From Mycobacterium deserti (lineage in GTDB: Bacteria > Actinomycetota > Actinomycetes > Mycobacteriales > Mycobacteriaceae): a stretch of DNA of 64,000 nt. The stretch covers positions 809,304 through 873,303 of the forward strand of contig NZ_JAODWD010000001.1 of assembly GCF_025345615.1 (NCBI RefSeq), read 5' to 3'. Numbering within the stretch: position 1 is the stretch's first letter; the number at the start of each line of letters is the position of its first letter. Of the stretch, positions 9,050 to 19,043 are shown one piece after another. The translations under genes were made by a program, and so were the position numbers. Below the pieces are notes generated by a model. It searched no databases. It saw nothing but the letters and a program-made list of their open reading frames with translations, and was not told where the DNA came from.

Positions 9050-10258
9050 ATGACGGAGTTCAATGTCGCCGGCCGGCCGGCTCCGGTCCGTCGGTTGCAG
9101 CCCTACGCGGTCACCATCTTCGCGGAGATGTCGGCGCTGGCCGCGCGCATCGGCGCGGTGAACCTCGGCCAGGGGTTCCCCGATGAGGACGGCCCCCAGG
9201 CGATGCTGAACATCGCCGAGAACGCGATCGCCGACGGCATCAACCAGTACCCACCCGGGCTGGGCATCGCCCCATTACGCGAAGCAATCGCCGCGCAGCG
9301 CAAACGCCACTACGGCATCGAGTACGACCCGGACACCGAGGTGTTGGTGACCGTCGGCGCCACCGAGGCCATCGCCGCGTCGGTGCTCGGACTCGTCGAA
9401 CCCGGCTCGGATGTGCTGCTGATCGAGCCGTTCTACGACTCCTACTCCCCTGTCATCGCGATGGCCGGTTGCACTCGCAAGCCCGTTGCGATGACACCGA
9501 ACGGCAATGGCTTCGCAATCGACGTCGACGGCCTGCGACGCGCCATCACCCCGAATACCAAGGCCATGATCGTCAACTCTCCGCACAACCCCACCGGCAT
9601 GGTGGCCAGCGACACCGAACTCGAGGCGCTGGCCCGACTCGCCGTCGACGCAAACCTGCTGGTGATCACCGACGAGGTCTACGAGCACCTGGTGTTCTCC
9701 GACTTCCCTGGCCGCCGCCACCTGCCGCTCGCCGGCTACCCCGGGATGGCCGAACGCACGATCACCATCTCGAGCGCGGCCAAGATGTTCAACGTGACCG
9801 GGTGGAAGATCGGATGGGCTTGCGGTCCAGCAGATCTCATCGCCGGTGTTCGTGCGGCCAAGCAGTACCTGACGTACGTGGGCGGGGCGCCACTGCAGCC
9901 CGCAGTCGCACACGCGCTCGACAACGAGGAAGCCTGGGTGGTCGGCCTGAGGGAGTCGCTTCAGGCCAAACGCGACCGACTGAGCTACGCGCTGAGCGAC
10001 CTCGGCTTCGTGGTGCACGACAGTTTCGGCACCTACTTCCTGTGCGCCGACCCGCGACCGCTGGGGTACGACGACAGCACGTCGTTCTGCAACGATCTGC
10101 TCCATAAGGCCGGCGTAGCCGCAATTCCTATGTCGGCGTTCTGCGATCCCGCCGCCGAGCACGCCGGGGCATGGAACCACCTGGTGCGCTTCGCGTTCTG
10201 CAAGAAGAACGAGACCCTCGACGAGGCCATTCGCCGACTGGGTGTCCTGCGGGTCTGA
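9050..10258 (+). CDS. dapC: DapC: PLP-dependent N-succinyldiaminopimelate aminotransferase
   Basis: A 402-residue fold-type I aminotransferase matching, from memory, Rv0858c of M. tuberculosis along most of its length. Seen: VNLGQGFPDEDGP near the N terminus, VTVGATEAIAAS, SPHNPTGMVAS, VITDEVYEHLVF and the PLP lysine in TISSAAKMFNVTGWKIG. DapC acts in the succinylase branch of lysine and meso-diaminopimelate synthesis; some relatives are broader (methionine or kynurenine) aminotransferases, so the substrate remains an inference. I chose ATG 9050 because an in-frame extension upstream is antisense to the OYE gene. The 3' end faces the response-regulator gene 16 bp away. Confidence 0.87.
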   Translation: MTEFNVAGRPAPVRRLQPYAVTIFAEMSALAARIGAVNLGQGFPDEDGPQAMLNIAENAIADGINQYPPGLGIAPLREAIAAQRKRHYGIEYDPDTEVLVTVGATEAIAASVLGLVEPGSDVLLIEPFYDSYSPVIAMAGCTRKPVAMTPNGNGFAIDVDGLRRAITPNTKAMIVNSPHNPTGMVASDTELEALARLAVDANLLVITDEVYEHLVFSDFPGRRHLPLAGYPGMAERTITISSAAKMFNVTGWKIGWACGPADLIAGVRAAKQYLTYVGGAPLQPAVAHALDNEEAWVVGLRESLQAKRDRLSYALSDLGFVVHDSFGTYFLCADPRPLGYDDSTSFCNDLLHKAGVAAIPMSAFCDPAAEHAGAWNHLVRFAFCKKNETLDEAIRRLGVLRV

Positions 10259-10274
10259 GCGTCGAGGACCCCGG

Positions 10275-10943
10275 TCACGGACCTCCTCGCCAGTGCTCGA
10301 TGCGGTCGTGATCGGGCGTGAACCCGTGCTTGATCCCCCATAGCACGGCCTGCGTACGACTCCCGACGCCGATCTTGCGATAGATGGTGCGGATGTAGGA
10401 CTTCACCGTGTTCGGACTCAGATACGTCAACTTGGCCACTTCGGCGTTGCTGTTGCCCTGCGTGATCAGCGCGAGGATCTCCGACTCCCGATCGCTGAGC
10501 CCTTCGCTGCGGCCTGGCCAGTCGAGCCCCACGGCGCTGCGCGCCCGTGGCGGCGCATCGCTGACGACCGTCTTTCCCGCATGCACGTCCTCGAGAGCGG
10601 CTACCAGTTCGCGCGCGGGCAGCGTCTTGGACAGATAGCCGTGCGCTCCCTGCTGCTGAGCGTTGCGGACAAGTTCCGGATGAAAGTTCCACGTATACAC
10701 CACAACTCGGTGCGCTCGCGGATTGGCGACGAGCACTGCGAGCTCGTCGTGATCGGACTCCGGTTGGGCGAAGTTGTCGTACAACACGATGTCGACCGTG
10801 TCCTCAACCGGCTCATTGGCGTCGAGCTCGGCGACCACGACGCGATCACGGTACTGATCGAACATGTTGGCCACGCCGATGACCACGACGTCGTAGTCGT
10901 TGACGAGTGCCACGGTGATCGGCCCGTTCGGGCGGTTACCCAC
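10275..10943 (-). CDS. NarL/FixJ-type LuxR response regulator
   Basis: The 222-residue product has a receiver-like domain (ITVALVNDYDVVVIG at the start, VDIVLYDNFAQPES with the candidate phospho-accepting Asp, YLSKTLPARELVAAL with the conserved Lys) and a C-terminal LuxR helix-turn-helix (GLSDRESEILALITQGNSNAEVAKLTYLS, then NTVKSYIRTIYRKIGV). It should bind DNA when phosphorylated or as an atypical receiver. No histidine kinase gene is nearby. Two inverted repeats lie just upstream of the start, in the space shared with a divergent small membrane gene. Confidence 0.9.
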   Translation of the reverse strand: MGNRPNGPITVALVNDYDVVVIGVANMFDQYRDRVVVAELDANEPVEDTVDIVLYDNFAQPESDHDELAVLVANPRAHRVVVYTWNFHPELVRNAQQQGAHGYLSKTLPARELVAALEDVHAGKTVVSDAPPRARSAVGLDWPGRSEGLSDRESEILALITQGNSNAEVAKLTYLSPNTVKSYIRTIYRKIGVGSRTQAVLWGIKHGFTPDHDRIEHWRGGP

Positions 10944-10955
10944 GTGCAGCAGATT

Positions 10956-10992
10956 ACCCCCTTAGGGGTGTAGTAGCACCCCCCTTAGGGGT
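10956..10992. promoter_or_regulatory. Pair of ACCCC...GGGGT inverted repeats between divergent genes
   Basis: ACCCCCTTAGGGGT at 10956-10969 and ACCCCCCTTAGGGGT at 10978-10992, centres about 22 bp (two helical turns) apart, 13 bp upstream of the response-regulator start and 55 bp before the small membrane gene. Likely a paired operator: autoregulation by the LuxR protein, or a CsoR-type regulator given the G-tract form. Confidence 0.55.
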
Positions 10993-11046
10993 GTTGGCTT
11001 GATCGAGCACGCACCGAGTCATTACGAATCAGAAAGGCGCACAACG

Positions 11047-11198
11047 ATGATCATTCTCGGCCTGATCCTGCTCATCGCCGGTTTCCTTCTCAAGATGTCG
11101 ATTCTGTGGACCATCGGCATCATTCTGCTCGTCGTCGGCCTGATCCTGGCCGTGCTCGGGCGAACCGGCCGCGCTGTGGGCGGTCGTCGGCACTACTT

Positions 11199-11202
<4 letters not shown>
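11047..11202 (+). CDS. Small hydrophobic membrane protein
   Basis: A 51-residue protein, almost wholly two hydrophobic segments ([16 protein letters not shown] and [20 protein letters not shown]) with a basic tail [21 protein letters not shown]-like ribosome site precedes ATG 11047. Such two-helix proteins are common in actinobacteria (DUF6131-like), without known function. It diverges from the response regulator across the double-palindrome region, so it is a likely target of that regulator. The stop overlaps the end of the UvrA-like gene by 4 bp. Confidence 0.7.
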
Positions 11203-13574
<2,372 letters not shown>

Positions 13575-13997
13575 TCAGGGCAGCTCCTGGATGCGGACCG
13601 TGTTACCCGCGGGGTCGCGGAAGGCGCAGTCGCGGGCTCCCCACGGCTGGTCCGTCGGCTCCTGCATGACGTCGGCGCCGCTGGCCGCCACCTTTTCGAA
13701 CAGGGCGTCGACGTCACGGGTGGCCAGCATGATGCTGGCGTAGGTGCCCTTGGCCATCATCTCGGCGATGACGCGCCGTTCGTCCTCGGTGACGCCGGGA
13801 TCAGCAGCGGGCGGCGTCAGCACCAGGTTCATCTCGGGCCTGCCCGCGGGGCCCACCGTGATCCAGCGCATGTCTTCGTATCCGACGTCCTTGCGCACCT
13901 CGAAGCCGAGCGCATCGCGATAGAACGCCAATGACTCTTCGGGATCGGTGTGCGGAAGGAAGCTCGCGTTGATCGTGATGTCCAGCCTGTTATTCAT
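13575..13997 (-). CDS. VOC (glyoxalase/bleomycin-resistance fold) family protein
   Basis: A 140-residue protein with the paired beta-alpha-beta-beta-beta modules of vicinal-oxygen-chelate proteins: FLPHTDPEESLAFYRDALGFEV at the start, ITVGPAGRPEMNLVL, SIMLATRDVDALFEKVAASG and the last strand WGARDCAFRDPAGNTVRIQELP. Members bind metals and small molecules, or sequester drugs. The ATG is at 13997; its stop directly adjoins the UvrA-like start and the AraC gene ends 5 bp upstream, indicating a three-gene operon that could respond to a toxic compound. Confidence 0.88.
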   Translation of the reverse strand: MNNRLDITINASFLPHTDPEESLAFYRDALGFEVRKDVGYEDMRWITVGPAGRPEMNLVLTPPAADPGVTEDERRVIAEMMAKGTYASIMLATRDVDALFEKVAASGADVMQEPTDQPWGARDCAFRDPAGNTVRIQELP

Positions 13998-14002
13998 GGC
14001 CG

Positions 14003-14455
14003 TCACGCTAACTGCGGCTGCGCTCCCGATGCTTCTCGATTCCTGATCGGTCGGGTGACCTGTTTGGCGATGCACGACGGGATGCCCGCCGCCTCGCGCG
14101 TCGCTTCGCGCCGATAGACGCTCGGCGGCATGCCGACCAGTTCGGTGAAGCGCGTGCTGAAGGTGCCGAGCGACGAACAGCCGACGGCGAAACACACCTC
14201 GGTGACCGACATGTCGCCGCGCCGCAACAGCGCCATCGCGCGCTCGATGCGCCGCGTCATCAAGTAGGCGTACGGCGACTCGCCATAGGCGAGTTTGAAC
14301 TGGCGCGACAGGTGTCCGGCCGACATGTTGACCCCGCGGGCCAGCGCTTCCACATCAAGCGGCTGGGCGTATTCGCGGTCCATCCGGTCGCGGACGCGGC
14401 GCAGTAGCTTGAGGTCGCGCAGCCGCTGCTCCTCGTCGGATCTGCTGGCGGTCAC
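14003..14455 (-). CDS. AraC family transcriptional regulator
   Basis: The 150-residue product is essentially an AraC DNA-binding domain: first HTH in LDVEALARGVNMSAGHLSRQF, linker AYGESPYAYLMTRRIERAMALL and second HTH in SVTEVCFAVGCSSLGTFSTRF, ending VGMPPSVYR. There is no large ligand domain before it, so sensing may involve the partner VOC protein. It heads the AraC-VOC-UvrA2 run on the minus strand and probably controls it. The tail of about 35 residues after the HTH has no recognisable feature. Confidence 0.9.
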   Translation of the reverse strand: MTASRSDEEQRLRDLKLLRRVRDRMDREYAQPLDVEALARGVNMSAGHLSRQFKLAYGESPYAYLMTRRIERAMALLRRGDMSVTEVCFAVGCSSLGTFSTRFTELVGMPPSVYRREATREAAGIPSCIAKQVTRPIRNREASGAQPQLA

Positions 14456-14471
14456 ACAAGCAATCTAGCCA

Positions 14472-14918
14472 TCACCGGGCGCGCATATGACTCATCACCC
14501 GCTTGCGCAGGCTCTCCACCGCCACGTTGAGAACAATCTTTTTGGCCCGCTTGACGATGAACTCCGGTATCGGAGCGGCGAGGTCGATGATGAGGTCGAA
14601 GCGCACCCGCGTCTTGTTGTCGCCCTCGGGCGTCAGGTTGTACTCGCCGTGCTGGCCACGCTGCTGGAACGTTTCGGCGGCATCCCACACCATCCACCGG
14701 TCGCCCCAGTGGTATTCCAGTACTTCTTTGTCCGTGATGCCCATGATCTTCAGCGTCGCCTTGACGTGATGTGGCTTGCCGTCGGGATAGCGGTCGAGCA
14801 CCTCGGCGCTCTTGTGCACCGCCGACCACGACGGCACGTGGTCGATGTCGGCCAGCACGTCGAGGATGGCCTCCGGCGGGGCGTCGAAGACCGCTTCCTT
14901 TGAAGCTCGGACGGCCAT
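14472..14918 (-). CDS. SRPBCC / polyketide cyclase-like lipid-binding protein (copy 1)
   Basis: A 148-residue START-like helix-grip protein: KEAVFDAPPEAILDVLADIDHVPSWSAVH, GKPHHVKATLKIMG, WHWGDRW-like strand and the C-terminal helix LNVAVESLRKRVMSHM. It is paralogous to two SRPBCC genes at 16041 and 16520. Such proteins enclose hydrophobic ligands; here neighbours handle acyl-CoA chemistry, so a lipid ligand is plausible. It is the last gene of the SRPBCC/CoA-transferase run, 28 bp after the CoA transferase. Confidence 0.85.
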   Translation of the reverse strand: MAVRASKEAVFDAPPEAILDVLADIDHVPSWSAVHKSAEVLDRYPDGKPHHVKATLKIMGITDKEVLEYHWGDRWMVWDAAETFQQRGQHGEYNLTPEGDNKTRVRFDLIIDLAAPIPEFIVKRAKKIVLNVAVESLRKRVMSHMRAR

Positions 14919-14946
14919 AGGGCAAATGTAACCAAGCCGCCCGGCT

Positions 14947-16025
14947 CTACCAGCCGATCTCGGCTATCGGCGTGGTGGATTTCGGCGGGGCGCCGATGGG
15001 GCCCGCGGGTGTGCGGGAAAACCGCGGGGCCGGCGCCGCCTGCTCCACGCCGTCGACGACCGTCAGCGTTCCGCGCGCGGTGAGGTGCTCGTTGCCCGCG
15101 GCCTCGGTCCACGACAGCACCGGCGTGACGCACGCGTCGGTGCCCGCGAACACCGCACTCCACTCGTCGCGGGTCCTGCTCGCAAAGCGGTCGGTGAAGA
15201 TGCTGCGCATCTGCGGGTAGGCCGCGATGTCGAACTGGTTGGGCACCTCGTCGGGGGAAAGCCCGAGCCCGCGGAGCAGTTGCGCAAAGAACTGCGGCTC
15301 GATCGCCCCGACGGCCATGTAGCCGCCGTCGGAGGTCTCGTATGTCCGGTAGAACGGGGCTCCGCCGTCGAGCAGGAACGACTCGCGTTGGTCCTTCAGT
15401 GCGCCGGTCGATTTCATCGTCCACATCATCTGAGACAGCATGCTGACGCCGTCGACCATCGCGGCATCGATGACCTGTCCCTGTCCGGAGCGTTCGCGTT
15501 CGTAGAGCGCGGCGACGATGCCCGCCAGCACCAGCATCGACCCGCCGCCGAAGTCGGCGACCAGGTTCAGCGGCGCGACCGGCGGCCGGTCTTTGTAGCC
15601 GATCGCGCTCAGCGCTCCGGTCTGCGACAGGTAGTTGATGTCGTGGCCGGCTGTCTTCGCCAGCGGACCGTCCTGACCCATCCGGTGATGCGGGCGAAGA
15701 TCAGCCGCGGGTTGACCGCCGCGCAGTCGTCGGGCCCGACGCCGAGGCGTTCGCAGGTGCCGGGCCGGAAGCAGTCGAGCAGCACGTCGGCCTTGGCGGC
15801 CAGCTCGAGCAAAACCTGCGGTTCGTTCTTGACGTCGAGGTCGACGATGCGCTTGCCGCGGTGCAGCAGGTCGACGTCCTCGGCCGGCATCGTCAGCCCG
15901 CCCGGTCTGCGCACCCGCACCACGTCGGCGCCGAGGTCGGACAACATCATCGCGGCGTGCGGTCCCGGCCCGATGCCGCCGAGTTCGATGACCTTCACCC
16001 CGGCCAGGGGTCCCGTGTTCGTCAC
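14947..16025 (-). pseudogene. far: CoA transferase family III (Far / alpha-methylacyl-CoA racemase-like), frameshifted
   Basis: Two frames together give one CaiB/BaiF protein. The first (16025 down to about 15680) reads LAGVKVIELGGIGPGPHAAM through CFRPGTCERLGVGPDD to FARITGW; the second (from about 15681 to 14947) resumes with GQDGPLAKTAGHDINYLS and runs to TTPIAEIGW. The expected TGW-GQDG junction needs GGGG where the minus strand has GGG (plus-strand CCC 15677-15679), so one G is missing. All other blocks, including the Asp-containing DCFRPG region and GQGQVIDAAMVDG, look intact over about 359 residues. It may be a genuine disruption or a homopolymer sequencing error. Family role: racemisation or CoA transfer on branched acyl-CoAs; place and sequence resemble Rv0855. 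Confidence 0.85.
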
Positions 16026-16040
16026 GGGGCCGAAGCTAGC

Positions 16041-16481
16041 TCAGCCCTTCTTGACCTTGAGCACCCGCTTGCGCAACCCGTCGGTGGCGGTGTCCATCAG
16101 ACCCTTGGCGCCCTTCTTGATGAGAAAGCCGGGCAGGGGTACCAGTGGCTCGACCGTCAGCTCGAAACGGACCTTCGTCTTGTCACCGTCGGGGGTCAGC
16201 GTGTACCGACCATCTTGTGCGCGTTGCTGTTTGGCGCTCACCAAGGTCCAACTGACACCGTCGTCGTGCACCGTGTAGTCGAGGACCTGTTCGTCACTGA
16301 CGCCGACGATCTTGACGACTTGGCGAGACTTGCTGGGGCGGCCCTTGTCGTCGCGCTCGAGTACCTCGACCTTCTGATGCGCCGACGACCACTCGGTCAG
16401 CGACTCGAGGTCGGTCAGTACGTCCATGATCTCTTCGGGTGTCGCCTCGATGACGACTTCGCGTGTTTCGGTGACGGCCAT
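16041..16481 (-). CDS. SRPBCC family protein (copy 2)
   Basis: A 146-residue START-like protein (MAVTETREVVIEATPEEIMDVLTD, HQKVEVLERDDKGRPSKSRQV, GDKTKVRFELTVEPLVPLPG, ending DGLRKRVLKVKKG). It shares most blocks and the identical length with the next gene upstream at 16520, so the two arose by tandem duplication. It ends 15 bp before the CoA transferase start and is probably co-transcribed with it. The ligand is unknown. Confidence 0.87.
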   Translation of the reverse strand: MAVTETREVVIEATPEEIMDVLTDLESLTEWSSAHQKVEVLERDDKGRPSKSRQVVKIVGVSDEQVLDYTVHDDGVSWTLVSAKQQRAQDGRYTLTPDGDKTKVRFELTVEPLVPLPGFLIKKGAKGLMDTATDGLRKRVLKVKKG

Positions 16482-16519
16482 GACGGGGTGATTGCCAACC
16501 CCGGGCGCGTCGAAACTCG

Positions 16520-16960
16520 TCAGCCCTTCTTGACCTTGAGCACCTGCTTGCGCAGGCCATCGGTGGCCGCCTCCAAGCCGCCCTTCATCGCGCGCTTCAA
16601 CACGAAGCCCGGGATGGGGACCGACGGGTCGACGGTGATCTCGAACCGCACCTTCGTCTTGTTGCCGTCGGCAGTCAGCGTGTAGGACGCGTCCTGGGTT
16701 TTGAGCTGGCTGGACTCCAGCAGCTTCCAGCTGGCGCTGTCGTCGGTCCACGTGTACTGCACGGTCTGCTCATCGGAGATGCCCATGGTCTTCAACTTCA
16801 GCCGGACCCGGGTCGGCCTGCCGTTCGCGTCCCGCTCGAGCACCTCGGCGCCCTGGTGCTGCGACGACCAGTCCGGCGCCGACTCGACGTCGGCGATGAC
16901 ATCGAGGATCTCTTCGGGACTCGCGTCGATCACGACCTCGCGGGAATCGCTGGTAGCCAT
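16520..16960 (-). CDS. SRPBCC family protein (copy 3)
   Basis: A 146-residue paralogue of the preceding protein: VVIDASPEEILDVIADVESAPDWSSQHQ split over the first helix-grip strand, GRPTRVRLKLKTMGISDEQ, GNKTKVRFEITVDPSVPIPG and the ending DGLRKQVLKVKKG. It is the first gene of the SRPBCC-SRPBCC-CoA transferase-SRPBCC run. An NTF2-like gene diverges from it 32 bp away, so the promoter region is very short. Confidence 0.87.
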   Translation of the reverse strand: MATSDSREVVIDASPEEILDVIADVESAPDWSSQHQGAEVLERDANGRPTRVRLKLKTMGISDEQTVQYTWTDDSASWKLLESSQLKTQDASYTLTADGNKTKVRFEITVDPSVPIPGFVLKRAMKGGLEAATDGLRKQVLKVKKG

Positions 16961-16992
16961 GGCGAGACCCTAGCCCGATTACGGTTGACCGG

Positions 16993-17454
16993 ATGGAGCT
17001 TTGGGAGCTTTCGGCGCGCGAGCGCATCCGGGACACGCTGGCGGCCTACAACTGGTCAGGCGATGCGTTGCGACTGCCAGAACTCGCCGAAACCTTCTGC
17101 GAGGACGGCGCGCTCGAGCTCCGCGGATCCGACCCCATCCGCGGCCGCGCCGGCATCGTGGCGTTCCTCGGCGGCGCTGTCGCCGCGCCGAACGCGACCG
17201 CGCACGCGTCGGGCGCGCGACGCATCGTGCGTCACAACGTGACGAACATCCGCTTCACCGAGGTGACGCCCGAACAGGCGCGGGTCGCCTGCTATTTCAC
17301 GGTCGTCACGGAGATCGGTCTCGACCACTACGGGCGGTACCGCGACGTGTTCGTGCCCGTCGGTGATGACTGGCTGATCCGTCACCGCTTCGTGTCGACG
17401 GACTGGAATGCACCGGATTCGACGATGGCGACGGCATCCGCCCACCGCCAGTAG
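16993..17454 (+). CDS. NTF2-like / SnoaL-like domain protein
   Basis: A 153-residue protein with the SnoaL-like pattern: an N-terminal helix (ERIRDTLAAYNWSGDALRLPELAETFCEDGALELRG), GIVAFLGGAV, and strands VRHNVTNIRFTEV and VACYFTVVTEIGLDHYGRYRDVFVPVGDDWLIRHR read in order. The final RH-R motif resembles mycobacterial proteins of the SnoaL_4 type. Enzymatic role unknown. The next gene begins 11 bp downstream on the same strand. Confidence 0.8.
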   Translation: MELWELSARERIRDTLAAYNWSGDALRLPELAETFCEDGALELRGSDPIRGRAGIVAFLGGAVAAPNATAHASGARRIVRHNVTNIRFTEVTPEQARVACYFTVVTEIGLDHYGRYRDVFVPVGDDWLIRHRFVSTDWNAPDSTMATASAHRQ

Positions 17455-17465
17455 GCTCGACTGTT

Positions 17466-17819
17466 ATGGAAGCTGCCGTGGACCCGACCGTTGCGCCGAG
17501 CGGGACCGGCTGCGCCGAATGCGAAGCCGACGGCGGCTGGTGGGTGCACCTGCGCCGCTGCGCGGCGTGCGGCCACATCGGTTGCTGTGATGACTCCCTG
17601 GCCCGCCACGCATCGGCGCACTGGCGCGACACCGGGCATCCGATCATCCGCAGTTTTGAACCGGGCGAGGACTGGTTCTGGAACTACGACGCGAACGAGT
17701 ATTACGACGGACCGGAACTCGCTGCGCCCGAGTGTCATCCGGAGGACCAGCCGGTTCCCGGCCCGCGCGGTCGGGTTCCGCAGAACTGGATGACTCAACT
17801 TCGCCAGCGCGGCGACTAG
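17466..17819 (+). CDS. UBP-type zinc finger protein
   Basis: A 117-residue protein dominated by a UBP (BUZ)-like zinc finger: CAECEADGGWWVHLRRCAAC, then CGHIGCCDDSLARHASAHWR and HPIIRSFEPGEDWFWNY, with the Cys and His spacing of the family. In eukaryotes the domain binds ubiquitin C termini; actinobacterial stand-alone versions have no established partner. The acidic/aromatic C-terminal part is usual for this bacterial group. It may be co-transcribed with the upstream NTF2-like gene. Confidence 0.85.
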   Translation: MEAAVDPTVAPSGTGCAECEADGGWWVHLRRCAACGHIGCCDDSLARHASAHWRDTGHPIIRSFEPGEDWFWNYDANEYYDGPELAAPECHPEDQPVPGPRGRVPQNWMTQLRQRGD

Positions 17820-17848
17820 AACGTAGGTCGGCTGGGTAGTCAGAGCGG

Positions 17849-18016
17849 GTGAGCAAAGAAAAGCCCGACATCGCCGAATCCGATTCCGGACCCGAGGGCG
17901 CGGACGACGACGTCGTCAGCGATCCGGCGAGGTCGGCCGGTGGCAGCGGCGACTGGTCCGACGAGGGGGGCGCGACCGACAGCGGGCCCGCCGACACCGG
18001 CGATGAGACGCAGTGA
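17849..18016 (+). CDS. Short acidic hypothetical protein
   Basis: A 55-residue reading frame from GTG 17849 to TGA 18016, rich in Asp, Glu, Ser and Gly (for example EGADDDVVSD and GDWSDEGGATDSGPAD). I recall similar small acidic proteins in mycobacteria, but cannot check. No ribosome site is strong (GAGCGG lies just before the start). It ends one base before the convergent epimerase gene's stop, which leaves little room for anything else and supports a real gene boundary. Confidence 0.5.
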   Translation: MSKEKPDIAESDSGPEGADDDVVSDPARSAGGSGDWSDEGGATDSGPADTGDETQ

Positions 18017-18017
18017 A

Positions 18018-18998
18018 TCAGACGGATTGAGCCAGCGCTGACAACGTCTCGGCGGCAGAGTGTTCGGGCTTCCAGCCCAGCTGTGACTTCGCCTTGGCCG
18101 TGTCCATCACCACCGACGTCCGCCCGACGTGCAGCCACTCCAGTACGGAGGGGACGAACGGAAGTCGGGCGATGACCTGCGAAGCCGCCGACGCGGCGAT
18201 TCTGGGTACCCGGACGGGGCGCGCGCCCAGTTGCTTGGCCACCGCCGACATCGACACCACCCCGTCACCGGCGATGTTATAGGCACCCGGCGGCGCGGAT
18301 GTCGTTGCCGCCAAGGCGATTGCGGCAGCGACGTCGTCGTGATGGACCAACTGGAGCGGCGTGCCGGGGTCCGGGAACGGCGGCTTGAGCAGGGGCAGGG
18401 CCTGCGCGACCTTCTTGACCGGACCCGGTAACTGGTTCCACGGCATCGCTTCGGCCAGTGCGGGCGCTCTCGGGCCGGCGACGATGCACGGTCGCAGCAC
18501 GTACGTCTCGAGATCCGAGCCCGTGACGATCTCGGCCAGTGTGGCCTCGCAAGCGGCTTTCTGCTCGGAGTAATAGTGCTCCGGCGAGCCTCGGGGCGGA
18601 ACGTCCTCGGTGAGGGGAACGGGGTTGTCGGCGTGGTAGCCGTAGGCCGCCACGGACGAGGTGTAGACCAGCCTGCGGGGCCGTTCGGCGGCGACGGTCG
18701 CCTCGAAGACGTTGCGAGTGCCCTCCAGGTTGACCCGCGCACTCTCCTCGCGCGAGCCCATGATGATGAATGCGAGGTGCACCACCACGTCGGCGTCGGC
18801 GACCAGTGCGTCGACCGCCGCGCGGTCACGGATGTCCCCCTGCTGGTACCGCGTCTTGGTCCATCCGAGGCGCGCCGGGTCGAACGGCCGACGCGCCATG
18901 CCGATGATCTGCTCGACTTCGGTGCTGTGTTCCAGCGCCTCAACCGCCGAGATGCCGATATCTCCCGTCGGGCCGGTCACGGCCACAGTCAACCCCAC
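18018..18998 (-). CDS. NAD-dependent epimerase/dehydratase (extended SDR)
   Basis: The 326-residue protein starts with the Rossmann motif VTGPTGDIGISAVEALE, has DVVVHLAF (NAD adenine pocket), YTSSVAAYGYHADNP and the catalytic YYSEQKAACE (YxxxK), followed by a Pro-rich substrate region and a C-terminal DTAKAKSQLGWKPEHSAAET typical of nucleotide-sugar epimerase relatives. Its precise substrate cannot be read. It faces the short acidic gene and starts 45 bp downstream of the phytoene-desaturase-like gene on the same strand. Confidence 0.9.
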   Translation of the reverse strand: MGLTVAVTGPTGDIGISAVEALEHSTEVEQIIGMARRPFDPARLGWTKTRYQQGDIRDRAAVDALVADADVVVHLAFIIMGSREESARVNLEGTRNVFEATVAAERPRRLVYTSSVAAYGYHADNPVPLTEDVPPRGSPEHYYSEQKAACEATLAEIVTGSDLETYVLRPCIVAGPRAPALAEAMPWNQLPGPVKKVAQALPLLKPPFPDPGTPLQLVHHDDVAAAIALAATTSAPPGAYNIAGDGVVSMSAVAKQLGARPVRVPRIAASAASQVIARLPFVPSVLEWLHVGRTSVVMDTAKAKSQLGWKPEHSAAETLSALAQSV

Positions 18999-19043
18999 AC
19001 CCGGCAGCGTTCCCCGTCGCCGATGTTCCGAAACGACAGGCGG

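Noticed and set aside
9275..10180. Long open frame opposite dapC
   Set aside because: Same antisense pattern; DapC motifs on the plus strand are unambiguous.
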